DNA of 40,854 bases from Candidatus Loosdrechtia aerotolerans (lineage in GTDB: Bacteria > Planctomycetota > Brocadiia > Brocadiales > Brocadiaceae), in assembly GCA_021646405.1 (NCBI GenBank), contig SOER01000029.1, forward strand, positions 1 through 40,854. The letters are read 5' to 3'. Of the stretch, positions 17,187-25,427 are shown one piece after another. The number at the start of each line of letters is the position of its first letter. Position 1 is the stretch's first letter. The translations under genes were made by a program, and so were the position numbers. The notes under the pieces are model-generated. The model searched no databases and was not told where the DNA came from. It saw nothing but the letters and a program-made list of their open reading frames with translations.

Positions 17187-17723
17187 ATGCAGGCAATATC
17201 AACGAAAGAGAGAAAGACAGGTGTCTCAGAAGTAACGTCTTGTGAAGGAATTTATTTAACATTTGCCCTGAGTAACAGGGAGTATGGCATAGAGTTGTTA
17301 AAAGTAAGAAAACTTGTGGGTATTACAACACCTGTGCCAAAGGTGCATAGATATGTAAAGATCGATTTATGTTCATCTCATTTGTCTCCTTTTTTTCCTG
17401 GTGGAATCATGCCTCATTATGTAAAGGGAATAGTCACTCTTCATGGAAGGGTGATTCCTATAATAGATTTACGATTAAAATTGGGGTTTCAAGAGGCAGT
17501 GTATACACATGAGACGTGTATTATCATCGTAGATAGCAAAGATAAACCTGCGGGAATTATCGTTGATAAGATTTTAGAGCCGCTAGATGTAAAAAGTGAA
17601 GAAATAGACGATGTATTACCAATTGGGAATGAAATAAATACGGAATATTTCCTCGGGACGGCGATAATAAACAAAAAAGGGAAGATACTTCTCGATATTG
17701 ACAAGGTCTTAAATGCGGAATAA
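17187..17723 (+). CDS. CheW-like coupling protein
   Basis: A 178-residue protein with a CheW domain: LTFALSNREYGIELLKVRKL, YVKGIVTLHGRVIPIIDLRLKLGF and IIIVDSKDKPAGIIVDKILE follow the family pattern for coupling receptors to CheA. A segment of about 20 residues (around residues 58-80, with Cys and PFFPGG) is inserted between the TPVP and YVKG motifs, unlike typical CheW. ATG 17187 has AAAGGGGG upstream; the open frame begins earlier at 17082 but lacks family similarity. No receptor, CheA or flagellar gene is near, so a role outside chemotaxis, perhaps in phosphate-starvation signalling, is possible (inference from the upstream Pho box). Confidence 0.85.
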   Translation: MQAISTKERKTGVSEVTSCEGIYLTFALSNREYGIELLKVRKLVGITTPVPKVHRYVKIDLCSSHLSPFFPGGIMPHYVKGIVTLHGRVIPIIDLRLKLGFQEAVYTHETCIIIVDSKDKPAGIIVDKILEPLDVKSEEIDDVLPIGNEINTEYFLGTAIINKKGKILLDIDKVLNAE

Positions 17724-17855
17724 GTCTGCAACTCTCTGGAATTTCTGATATCACCTTGAGTTCTGAAGAAAGGCCTCTGAAAAATTTTTAGGACAATGTT
17801 GATAAACAAGTATTTACAAACGCCTAGTCACCGTCTATTCTGTGAGGTGCCTTTT

Positions 17856-18074
17856 ATGAAATTAGAGCTTTTGAACAGCTTCCTTAAAGACAGATGGATG
17901 GAATTTAATCCGTCTTTGTTTTATGAAAGACTGGCTCGGTGGATACTCAGTGTATTAATCCTTGCCATCCTTTCAAGTATGATGGGTGGCGCTGTAATTA
18001 CCATCCTTCATTTAAATATTCCCCCAGTATTAAGCATCTGTAAGAAGTTTAACACAAAATTAACAGTTCCTTAA
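17856..18074 (+). CDS. small single-span membrane protein, possibly a truncated gene
   Basis: The 72-residue frame begins MKLELLNSFLKDRWMEFNPS, followed by one strong hydrophobic segment (WILSVLILAILSSMMGGAVI). GAGGTG lies 6 bases before the ATG. The hydrophilic start plus first helix recalls the N-terminus of PsiE-like membrane proteins, which would be longer, but the resemblance is weak. The frame ends inside Pho box 2, so the 3' part looks random and the gene may be a remnant. Not firmly identified. Confidence 0.4.
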   Translation: MKLELLNSFLKDRWMEFNPSLFYERLARWILSVLILAILSSMMGGAVITILHLNIPPVLSICKKFNTKLTVP

Positions 18075-18102
18075 TACTTCCTTCATATACAAAATTTATC
18101 AT
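18049..18102 (+). promoter_or_regulatory. Pho box 2 and promoter
   Basis: Hexamers TTAACA 18049, TTAACA 18060, TTAATA 18071, TTCATA 18082, exactly 11 bp apart. The -10 TATCAT is at 18097-18102, starting 10 bases after the last repeat. The next gene, the 22-mer repeat protein, starts nearly 400 bp downstream, so the leader would be long and contain the palindromes at 18238 and 18381. It probably drives the cluster 18496-26042. Confidence 0.75.
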
Positions 18103-18128
18103 ATTTTCATACCGTGCAGGTTTATCTT

Positions 18129-18154
18129 GATGTCAAGGAATTTCAAAGCTGCGG
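18129..18154. repeat. AAGGAATTTCAAA motif preceding palindromes
   Basis: GATGTCAAGGAATTTCAAAG here and similar strings at 18210-18230, 23476-23500 and 29891-29911 each stand just before a palindromic element. Probably the shared border of a repeat family. Confidence 0.45.
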
Positions 18155-18236
18155 TTGTAGAGGAAGAACCTCTTCGCTCTACATTGAGAAAGTCGCCGTA
18201 GGCCTAATTTAATGTTAAGGAATTTCAAACCGGCTA

Positions 18237-18266
18237 TGTAGTGGCAAGGCGCGCCTTGCCACTACA
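18237..18266. repeat. GTAGTGGCAAGG perfect palindrome, copy 2
   Basis: Thirty-bp perfect palindrome (half-site TGTAGTGGCAAGGCG), identical to the core at 4151-4180 and nearly identical to 26074-26103. It lies in the presumed long leader (18103-18495), which contains no gene. Confidence 0.8.
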
Positions 18267-18380
18267 CTATTAAAGTTGCCAAAGGCTAATTTGTTTCTAA
18301 ACTGCCATGCATGCTTCTATGGCAGAGACAAAAGATGACGGAGAAATGCCACTATCCCTTACTCCCTCGGAGGGAAAGTT

Positions 18381-18417
18381 CCCTCGCCCCCTTGCGGGAG
18401 AGGGTAAGGGTGAGGGG
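18381..18417. repeat. C-rich/G-rich imperfect palindrome
   Basis: CCCTCGCCCCCTTGCGGG followed by AGAGGGTAAGGGTGAGGGG. Related C/G-rich inverted repeats occur at 23612, 29918 and around the insertion sequence at 35471-37700. Confidence 0.5.
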
Positions 18418-18495
18418 AATTTTTGGATGAACATGAAAACATGAAAAGTGATTATAAGTCTCTAAAAACAAACCATATTTTAAGGAGGATGTAAA

Positions 18496-19143
18496 ATGAC
18501 GGATAATGAAACTACAAACAATACCACATGTGGTAAAGAAGGGTTAGGCAAGATAGGTACACAGGTCAAAGACGGCATAATCGGCTGCTTAAAGGGCATA
18601 AATGAAATCGAGGCTGAAATTGTAACCCTTGTAAGAAGCACTGTTTCCAATACCTTTAAGACAACGGGCGATGTGACCCGGGAGAGTGTGAATGTCACAA
18701 AGGATGTGCTGAAGGGCGCAATGGAAGCCACGTCGGAGGTGGGGGCAGGTCTTATGGTGAGCACGAAAAGCGTCGCAAAGGGCGTTGTTATGGGGGTAAA
18801 TGATGTCGGCGGCGATGTCCTGACGGCTACGGAACTGACGGTAAAGGGAGCAGTTAAAGGTGCCTATGAGACTGGGGCAGATGTGGCGGTGGTGGCACGA
18901 AGGGCCGTGGATGGCGTTATCGAAGCAACCAAAGAGATAGGTGGAAATGCCGAAGAGACGGCAAAGGTGGCGGTGACGGATGCGATTGAAGCTGCAAGTG
19001 CTATTGGAAATACCGCTGTGAATTCCGCCAAGGGTATACTTATCGGTGTAGTTGAAGGGGTAAAGGAAGTTGCAGGTTCTACCCTTCCTAAGAAAAGAGG
19101 ACGCTCTGAACCTTCTGAGACTTCTGAGTCTCGAGAAGAATAG
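18496..19143 (+). CDS. protein of eight tandem 22-residue repeats
   Basis: A 215-residue protein whose residues 25-200 divide without gap into eight units of exactly 22 residues, roughly [KR]xxVxGAxEATxEIGxxxxxTA, all predicted helical. Each unit equals two 11-mers, the period of amphipathic helices in apolipoproteins, synucleins and group-3 LEA proteins, so it may lie on a membrane or coat a surface, or be a stress protein. There is no signal peptide. The tail is polar (SEPSETSESREE). TAAGGAGG precedes the ATG. It is followed by the P-type ATPase gene after 47 bp and lies downstream of Pho box 2. Family not recognised. Confidence 0.85.
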   Translation: MTDNETTNNTTCGKEGLGKIGTQVKDGIIGCLKGINEIEAEIVTLVRSTVSNTFKTTGDVTRESVNVTKDVLKGAMEATSEVGAGLMVSTKSVAKGVVMGVNDVGGDVLTATELTVKGAVKGAYETGADVAVVARRAVDGVIEATKEIGGNAEETAKVAVTDAIEAASAIGNTAVNSAKGILIGVVEGVKEVAGSTLPKKRGRSEPSETSESREE

Positions 19144-19190
19144 CAATCCTTTTTTCGAATATCTTTCCGGATAATAAGAAAAGACAAAAT

Positions 19191-22100
19191 ATGCAAAAAA
19201 CTCTGGTACAACCTATCCACACATCAGTCAATGGAAGGGCAAGGTTTAAAGTAGGCGGTCTCTATCGTTCTGAGCTTTTGGGAAAACACCTCGAATCAAG
19301 ACTTTCGAACCATGATAGAATAAATGGGTTTTCCATAAATGTATTAACCGGGAACATCCTTATATTTTACAACTCCACCAGTACTCATTACGCAGTTGCA
19401 AGTTTCATTGAAGGTTTTGTATTAGAGTATAAAAAGACAAACGGTAACCGACTGTTCGAGACGAAAGACCGGAAAAAACAAAAGGGGAGACGGCTGTCTT
19501 CAGATGAAAGACGTTCGGGCGCGAAAAGTCTCGGTGTACAGAGGGGGAAAAAGCTCGGAAAGCTCACTGTTGGTACCGCAGGCCAAAGGATAGAATCATG
19601 GCATCTCAAGGGCGTCGATTATGCTTTAAATCTTTTTGCAACCGATAAAGATAGGGGGTTGTCTCGCAGCGTTACCGTTGAACGTTTAAGAAAATACGGT
19701 TACAATGTCATGCCGGAATCACCGCCGCGGTCTGCCTTCAGCATTTTATTTGGGCAGTTCAAATCCCTTCCCGTGATGATCCTGCTGGTTGCTGCCGGTC
19801 TTTCGATATTTACGGGTGGTGTGGTGGATGCATTGGTTATCATGAGTGTCGTTGCAATTAATGCAACAATCGGTTACATCACAGAAAATCAGGCAGAGAG
19901 AATTATTAATTCTCTGAAGAGGTTGATCAAGCCATCTTCCCTTGTTATCAGGGCCGGGGTTACAAAAGAAATTCGTGCGGAAGAGGTTGTCTTAGGGGAT
20001 ATTATGGTCCTCAGGGCCGGGGTATATATAACAGCGGATTGCAGGGTCATTGATGCAAGCCTTCTGAGTATAGATGAGTCTGCCCTAACAGGAGAGAGCC
20101 GGCCGGTTACGAAGACATCGGAGACCATTCCGATGAACCCGGAAGGAAGGGATATTCCTATTGCAGACAGAGTGAATATGGTTTATGCAGGTACCCTGGT
20201 CACCGGCGGGCAGGGGTTTGCAATCGTGGTAGCAACCGGGCGATTTACCGAGATTGGCAGGATACAGATGCTCGTCGGAGAGGCAAAACCCCCTGAAACC
20301 CCCATGGAGAGGCAGTTGAATAAGATTGGCAAACAACTGGTTGCTGTCGGGGGTGGTGTATGTGGAATAGTTTTTCTTATGGGGCTTTTGAGGGGTTACG
20401 GCTTGCTTGAAATGTTGAAAACATCCATATCTCTCGCAGTTGCCGCGATTCCTGAGGGGTTACCGACCGTAGCCACGACAACCCTGACCATTGGTATTAT
20501 GAGTATGCGAAAGCGTAACGTCATTATCCGGCACCTTGATGCCGTTGAGGCGCTCGGTTCAATTCAGACTATCTGCCTTGACAAGACCGGAACGATCACC
20601 ATGAACAGGATGACCGTTGTGGAGATATACGCCGGTATGAAACGACTGCAGGTATGCGACGGTAAGTATCTAAAAGAAGGTGAACCCATTAATCCACATG
20701 CATGTAAGGAACTACTGAAACTCATCCATGTAACAACGCTGTGTAATGAGACCGAGGTAAGCATTCAAAGAGACGGCTATGCGTTGAAGGGGTCTCCAAC
20801 AGAAAGTGCTTTTATTACGATGGCAATAAGCTCCGGGATTGAGGTAGTAGCACTGAGGGAAAGATACCCTCTTTTACGGATAAAGCACCGTGCGGAAAGA
20901 CATAATTTCATGATTACTGTCCACCAGTCCGTTCAGCATAGGAAATTTATCGCTTTAAAAGGAAATCCCTCTGAAGTTCAGGCAATGTGCAGCTGGCAAA
21001 TAAGGGATGGTGAAAAGATTCCCATCACAGATGAGGACAGGGTGATTCTTGAGAAAGAAAATGAGCGCATGGCTGGTGATGCCTTGAGGGTGCTGGGCGT
21101 TGCATATCAGCATACAGAAAATGATCAGGAAGAGCCCGATCTGCAAAACGGTTTTACCTGGCTTGGACTTATCGGCATGGCAGACCCGGTAAGGAGGGGA
21201 GTCAAGGAATTGATCAATGAGTTTCACGGTGCCGGTATTGATACGGTTATGATAACCGGTGACCAGACACCCACAGCATATGCAATAGGAAGAGAGCTAA
21301 ATCTGAGTGGAAACGGTGAGCTGAAAATCCTTGAATCAGCCCATCTTGCAAATATTGATCCGGAGGTATTGAAGGTGCTCTGCGGGAAAGTACATGTGTT
21401 TGCAAGGGTCAGTCCTGCTCATAAATTACAAATCGTTCAGGCCCTCCAGCGGGCTGGCAAGGTAGTTGCCATGACAGGAGACGGAATCAATGATGGACCT
21501 GCATTGAAGGCGGCTGATATTGGGATTGCGATGGGACACTCGGGAACCGATGTTGCCCGGGAAGTGGCGGATATCGTACTTGAAGATGACAATCTTGAAA
21601 CTATGGTTACTGCTGTAAGCCATGGAAGGACAATCTATAGTAATATCAGGAAATCGCTCCATTTTCTGCTATCCACAAACATGAGCGAGATAATCGTCAC
21701 ATTTGGTGCCATTGCCGGGGGCATCGGACAGCCTCTCAATGCTATGCAACTTCTCTGGATAAACCTTATGTCAGACGTATTCCCCGCCATTGCCCTTTCT
21801 CTGGAGCTACCGGAACCAGATGTGCTGAATAAACCGCCCAGGAATCCGAATGAGCACATTATCAAAGGAACCGATTTTAAGAGGATCACCTTAGAATCAT
21901 CAACGCTCTCGACGGGTGCGCTCGGCGCTTATATGTATGGTATGATGCGATACGGAATCGGACCAAGGGCAAGCACCATGGCCTTTATGAGCCTTACCAC
22001 TGCCCAGTTGCTTCATGCAGTGAGCTGCCGTTCAGAAACGCATAGTATTTTTGACAGATATAGAAACCGTCCGTCGTTACCGCCAAATAAATATCTGAAC

Positions 22101-22283
22101 ATCGCCCTTGGGGGCTCTCTGATTCTGCAGGTGTTAACCCTTGCCGTTCCTGGGTTAAGAAATATCCTGAGACTTTCACCCATTGGTATCCTTGACGGCA
22201 TCGTGGTTGGAGGCAGTGCGATCTTACCACTCTTCATAAATGAGGGTACGAAAAGAGGCGAGGAAAGGGGAACGTTACCATGA
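19191..22283 (+). CDS. P-type cation-transporting ATPase with N-terminal HMA-like domain
   Basis: A 1030-residue ATPase. Residues about 10-80 look like an HMA_2-type ferredoxin-like domain (GRARFKVGGL) without CxxC. A charged linker (85-135) follows, then the cation-ATPase N-terminus. The actuator has TGES (300-303), membrane helix 4 has PEGLP (421-425) as in Ca2+/Mn2+-type P2 pumps, the phosphorylation site is Asp464 in DKTGT, and the hinge is MTGDGINDGPALKAADIG. Several C-terminal helices end the protein. It probably exports Ca2+ or another divalent cation. The metK-like ATG overlaps its stop codon (4 bp), so the two are translationally coupled. The Shine-Dalgarno is weak. Confidence 0.9.
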   Translation: MQKTLVQPIHTSVNGRARFKVGGLYRSELLGKHLESRLSNHDRINGFSINVLTGNILIFYNSTSTHYAVASFIEGFVLEYKKTNGNRLFETKDRKKQKGRRLSSDERRSGAKSLGVQRGKKLGKLTVGTAGQRIESWHLKGVDYALNLFATDKDRGLSRSVTVERLRKYGYNVMPESPPRSAFSILFGQFKSLPVMILLVAAGLSIFTGGVVDALVIMSVVAINATIGYITENQAERIINSLKRLIKPSSLVIRAGVTKEIRAEEVVLGDIMVLRAGVYITADCRVIDASLLSIDESALTGESRPVTKTSETIPMNPEGRDIPIADRVNMVYAGTLVTGGQGFAIVVATGRFTEIGRIQMLVGEAKPPETPMERQLNKIGKQLVAVGGGVCGIVFLMGLLRGYGLLEMLKTSISLAVAAIPEGLPTVATTTLTIGIMSMRKRNVIIRHLDAVEALGSIQTICLDKTGTITMNRMTVVEIYAGMKRLQVCDGKYLKEGEPINPHACKELLKLIHVTTLCNETEVSIQRDGYALKGSPTESAFITMAISSGIEVVALRERYPLLRIKHRAERHNFMITVHQSVQHRKFIALKGNPSEVQAMCSWQIRDGEKIPITDEDRVILEKENERMAGDALRVLGVAYQHTENDQEEPDLQNGFTWLGLIGMADPVRRGVKELINEFHGAGIDTVMITGDQTPTAYAIGRELNLSGNGELKILESAHLANIDPEVLKVLCGKVHVFARVSPAHKLQIVQALQRAGKVVAMTGDGINDGPALKAADIGIAMGHSGTDVAREVADIVLEDDNLETMVTAVSHGRTIYSNIRKSLHFLLSTNMSEIIVTFGAIAGGIGQPLNAMQLLWINLMSDVFPAIALSLELPEPDVLNKPPRNPNEHIIKGTDFKRITLESSTLSTGALGAYMYGMMRYGIGPRASTMAFMSLTTAQLLHAVSCRSETHSIFDRYRNRPSLPPNKYLNIALGGSLILQVLTLAVPGLRNILRLSPIGILDGIVVGGSAILPLFINEGTKRGEERGTLP

Positions 22284-23473
22284 AAGAGGATTTCATCTTT
22301 ACATCGGAATCAGTAACAGAAGGACATCCGGATAAACTTTGTGATTTGATAAGTGATGCAATAGTAGACCACTTTCTGCAACAGAATCCTTTATCGATGA
22401 TAATTGCAGAATGTGCAGTATCTACTTCTATTGTATTCATTGCGGCGAGGTTTGTCTCTAATGTGATTGCGGATTTCCCTCACATAGCTCGTCAGGTCAT
22501 AAATCAGGTTGGGTATGAACAACATTCCTTCAATGGAAAGACCTGCGGCATTGTGACGAGCCTGAAAGAGATGCCGGATGGTGAGCAGCGTTGCTTTGAC
22601 GAAAGAACGTTGTCAGACGAGGAAATTGAGAGAATACCGGTGAAGAATCAGGTTACCGCTTTCGGTTTTGCCTGCAATCAGACGCCGGCATTCATGCCGC
22701 TGCCCATATGGCTTGCCCATAGACTTGCAAGAAAACTCACCTCTGCAAGGCTCCAAAAAATACTCCCGTATCTTGAACCAGACGGCAAGACACAGGTAGG
22801 GATTGAATACAGGAACCGGAGACCTTTCAGAATTCATAGCATAACAGTCATCGCAAGCCAGAAGAGGTCTGAAGAACCGGCGTTACGGAAACTGGAAAGT
22901 GATATCAGAGAGGCCGTTATTGAGTCCGTCTTTCGCGATGAACCCATTAAGCCTGACGACAGAACGAGGATATTTGTCAATCCCGACGGCCCCTTTCTTA
23001 TGGGTGGTCCATCCGTCCATTCCGGACTTACAGGGCGAAAAACCGCCATAGACACGTATGGGGAATATGCACGGCATAGTGGGGCAGCCCTCAGCGGCAA
23101 GGATCCGACGAGGATTGATAGGGTAGGCGCGTATGCCGCCCGGTATGCGGCAAAAAATGTGGTTGCCGCCGGTCTTGCCGATGAATGTGAAGTTCAACTC
23201 AGTTACTCCATCGGTTTGTCAAGACCGGTAAGCATTCAGGTGGAAACGTTTGGCACGGGGAAAATATCCGATGACGAAATTGCCAGACTCATTGAGAGAC
23301 ATTTCGATTTTCGCCTTGCAAGTATTATCAAGCAGTTTAATCTCAGATATCTGCCATCACTGGTAAGGGGCGGGTTTTACAAGAAGCTTGCGGCCTATGG
23401 CCATGTGGGCAGGATGGATATCGGGCTGCCGTGGGAATTAATCGATAAGGCCAATCTCCTGAAGTGCATATAA
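22280..23473 (+). CDS. divergent S-adenosylmethionine synthetase homologue (MetK-like)
   Basis: A 397-residue MetK-fold protein. It keeps ESVTEGHPDKLCD (His16, Asp18), FVNPDGPF, GLTGRKTAIDTYG, the SGKDPTRIDR/AYAARY segment and the C-terminal AAYGHVGR. It deviates at classical active-site positions: the GAGDQG loop is PVKNQV (Asn123 for Asp), the GEITT loop is AARFV, and the Asp before GLTGRK is His247. By eye, methionine/metal-binding acidic residues are therefore changed. It may bind ATP/SAM without normal catalysis, or use a different substrate. It overlaps the ATPase gene by 4 bp, which is odd for housekeeping metK; a canonical copy is expected elsewhere. Confidence 0.85.
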   Translation: MKEDFIFTSESVTEGHPDKLCDLISDAIVDHFLQQNPLSMIIAECAVSTSIVFIAARFVSNVIADFPHIARQVINQVGYEQHSFNGKTCGIVTSLKEMPDGEQRCFDERTLSDEEIERIPVKNQVTAFGFACNQTPAFMPLPIWLAHRLARKLTSARLQKILPYLEPDGKTQVGIEYRNRRPFRIHSITVIASQKRSEEPALRKLESDIREAVIESVFRDEPIKPDDRTRIFVNPDGPFLMGGPSVHSGLTGRKTAIDTYGEYARHSGAALSGKDPTRIDRVGAYAARYAAKNVVAAGLADECEVQLSYSIGLSRPVSIQVETFGTGKISDDEIARLIERHFDFRLASIIKQFNLRYLPSLVRGGFYKKLAAYGHVGRMDIGLPWELIDKANLLKCI

Positions 23474-23580
23474 TTTAATGTTTAGGAATTTTCAAGGCTG
23501 GTTCTTGCAGATTGAACCATATGTTTGAACGATATGCTAAAGTTTGAACTGCCGTGAGACGGAATTCTACTTAATATTAC

Positions 23581-23605
23581 GGTTCAATCGAGGACGATTG
23601 AATCG
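23581..23605. repeat. GGTTCAA-type palindrome, copy 5
   Basis: GGTTCAATCG and CGATTGAATC arms around 4 bases. A degenerate half element (GGTTCTTGCAGATTGAACC) lies at 23501-23519, directly after an AAGGAATTT-like border and the metK-like stop codon. Confidence 0.6.
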
Positions 23606-23611
23606 ACGGAA

Positions 23612-23688
23612 AAAAACCCACCCCTAACCCCTCCCGAGAGGGGAATTGTGGAGTCTCTTCCTGAGAGGGGATTATAGGGGTGGGTTTT
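23612..23688. repeat. long C-rich/G-rich inverted repeat
   Basis: The outer arms AAAACCCACCCCTAACCCC and GGGGATTATAGGGGTGGG pair imperfectly around an inner CTC/GAG-rich part. It could stop transcription between the metK-like and MgtE-like genes, or be a mobile palindrome. A related element at the pst locus was hit by an insertion sequence. Confidence 0.6.
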
Positions 23689-23746
23689 CAATGAATGAAT
23701 TTATAGTACAGGAATTTTGATTTTATTTAAGCGGTTTTTTTGGGTG

Positions 23747-23773
23747 GCACGGACAAACTTTGTTTGTCCGTGC
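23747..23773. terminator. perfect 12-bp stem hairpin before the MgtE-like gene
   Basis: GCACGGACAAAC and its exact complement around TTT, ending 13 bases before the start codon at 23787. There is no T-tract after it. It may be a terminator-like or leader hairpin that occludes initiation. Confidence 0.45.
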
Positions 23774-23786
23774 TTATCTTAACTTT

Positions 23787-24758
23787 ATGGATACAACCCC
23801 ATTACATGATACCGCAGGAAGTCATCTGGTAACACAGGTTCCTGTAGCCAGTGCTACGGATACGGTAAATTCCGTCCTTTCCGTCCTTCCCGGCAGGTTC
23901 TATGACACAACGGATGCTATCTATATTGTGGATGATTCAGAAAGGCTGCAGGGATTGGTTCGTCTTTCCCAGTTACTGGCAACTGATGGTGCAGTGACGA
24001 TGAGTGAACTTATCGTACGAGACCTGCCTATGGTTAGCCCCGATGACGATCAGGAACAAGTAGCGATACTGGCAATGAAATACGATATTACTTCTATTCC
24101 CGTGGTTGATGTGCAAAAAAGGCTTTTAGGGGTTGTACCGCCTCAGGCCTTATTTGAAATTCTAAGACGGGAACATATGGAAGACCTTAATCGACTTGTC
24201 GGTATCTGGAAGGAGAATAACAGGGCACTCAGTGCGATTGAGGCAACACCAACACGCCGCGTCCGGGATCGGCTTCCCTGGCTTCTGATCGGTCTGTTAG
24301 GCAGCATGGTGGCAGGCTCCGTTGTGGCAGGGTTTGAACATATTCTTGAAACCCATATATCGGTGGCCTTTTTCATACCGATAATTGTCTATCTGGCGGA
24401 TGCCATAGGGACGCAGACAGAAGCAGTTGCAGTGAGGGGTTTGTCGCTGAGCCATGCCCCGATAAAGAGCCTTCTTAATGGAGAACTAAGAACGGAACTC
24501 CTCATAGGATTGTTACTTGGTATACTTCTCTTCCCTTATGTGTTTCTGACTTCCGGAGATACCCATTTAGCGCTTGCCGTTTCGTTGGCAGTGGTTATAG
24601 CGGGCGGATTCGCAACAACTATCGGATTTCTCTTGCCCTGGTTTTTGTCCTATATGGGTAAGGACCCGGCATTCGGAAGCGGTCCTGTTGCAACGATTAT
24701 TCAGGATGTACTGAGTCTTCTGGTTTATTTTCTTGTTGTTAATGTGTTGATCATGTAG
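23787..24758 (+). CDS. MgtE-like divalent cation transporter with CBS domains
   Basis: A 323-residue protein. The N-terminal part (about 1-145) has two CBS-type motifs (AIYIVDDSERLQGLVRLSQL and SIPVVDVQKRLLGVV), which in MgtE sense Mg2+. The C-terminal part has five hydrophobic segments with the MgtE hallmark IVYLADAIGTQTEAVAVRGL and the final GKDPAFGSGPVATIIQD. The MgtE N-terminal superhelical domain is missing, so it is shorter than the usual roughly 450 residues. ATG 23787 matches the domain start; a TTG at 23760 lies inside the hairpin. No strong Shine-Dalgarno is visible. Confidence 0.88.
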   Translation: MDTTPLHDTAGSHLVTQVPVASATDTVNSVLSVLPGRFYDTTDAIYIVDDSERLQGLVRLSQLLATDGAVTMSELIVRDLPMVSPDDDQEQVAILAMKYDITSIPVVDVQKRLLGVVPPQALFEILRREHMEDLNRLVGIWKENNRALSAIEATPTRRVRDRLPWLLIGLLGSMVAGSVVAGFEHILETHISVAFFIPIIVYLADAIGTQTEAVAVRGLSLSHAPIKSLLNGELRTELLIGLLLGILLFPYVFLTSGDTHLALAVSLAVVIAGGFATTIGFLLPWFLSYMGKDPAFGSGPVATIIQDVLSLLVYFLVVNVLIM

Positions 24759-24802
24759 CGATTTTATAGATATGAAAAAATTTCCTGTATCGAACTAACG
24801 TT

Positions 24803-25054
24803 ATGAATTCTACTCTCTTATATGAAAACGAGGTGGAAGAAAAACTTCATCGAAATGCCATTCTGGCTCTTGTAAGGGAAACAGGGATGCCTGCAGAGGC
24901 TGTAATTCCGTTGTATGAATCGGTATTTGAAAGGTTAAAACACTATGCAAAAATCAAAGAATTTTTACCTATTCTTGTAAGCAGGGAAGTAAAAGATATA
25001 CTATTACATAGAGTAAATTTAAGTCTGATGGAGTATCGAGATGATTACCTATAA
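24803..25054 (+). CDS. small DUF3562-like protein
   Basis: An 83-residue, mostly helical cytoplasmic protein: an N-terminal helix, a segment PAEAVIPLYESVFERLKHYAKI and a tail KEFLPILVSREVKDILL. The pattern of a short helix-turn then LYE...A.IKdFLpilvsR.V.d.L resembles DUF3562 proteins as I remember them. Function unknown. It overlaps the HMA-like gene by 14 bp and so is very likely co-translated with it. Confidence 0.6.
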   Translation: MNSTLLYENEVEEKLHRNAILALVRETGMPAEAVIPLYESVFERLKHYAKIKEFLPILVSREVKDILLHRVNLSLMEYRDDYL

Positions 25055-25355
25055 TATCGTTCACCACATTGATGGTCGCATACGGCTAAAGGTGCCTTTC
25101 ATAAAAAAACTCATGGGTGTCAGAAACTTGCCTGAACATATCAAAAACCTCTCATTTATTTCCATACCGTCGGGAATAAAGGATATCCGTGCTAATCCAT
25201 TTGCAGGAAGCCTTGTAATTATTTATGAACCGAAAGAAGTGGATGTCATAGAATTCATTAAAACTACCTTTGATTCTCTTTCATCCAATGACGAGATACA
25301 GAAAATTGTAAGGGAATTAAACCAAAATTATTCACGTATGCCGTATTTTTTTTAA
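25041..25355 (+). CDS. stand-alone HMA_2-like domain protein
   Basis: A 104-residue protein starting MITYNIVHHIDGRIRLKVP, with a ferredoxin-like pattern (VHHIDGRIRLKV strand, helix, GIKDIRANPFAGSLVIIYE strands, helix). The same GRxRxKV start appears in the N-terminal domain of the P-type ATPase upstream (HTSVNGRARFKVGGL, then INVLTGNILIFY). There is no CxxC, so it does not look like a classical copper chaperone. A partner or regulatory role toward the ATPase is plausible (inference). Genes 24803 and 25041 overlap. Confidence 0.7.
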   Translation: MITYNIVHHIDGRIRLKVPFIKKLMGVRNLPEHIKNLSFISIPSGIKDIRANPFAGSLVIIYEPKEVDVIEFIKTTFDSLSSNDEIQKIVRELNQNYSRMPYFF

Positions 25356-25427
25356 TGCTGCTAACTCCTGTTCAAAAAGATATCCAGAAACCTTTATAAC
25401 TAACAGTTGATTTTCATTTAATAAAAT

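Noticed and set aside
18589-19146. Minus-strand 185-residue frame opposite the 22-mer repeat gene
   Set aside because: Its regularity mirrors the repeats on the coding strand; the plus strand has the ribosome site and the sensible protein.
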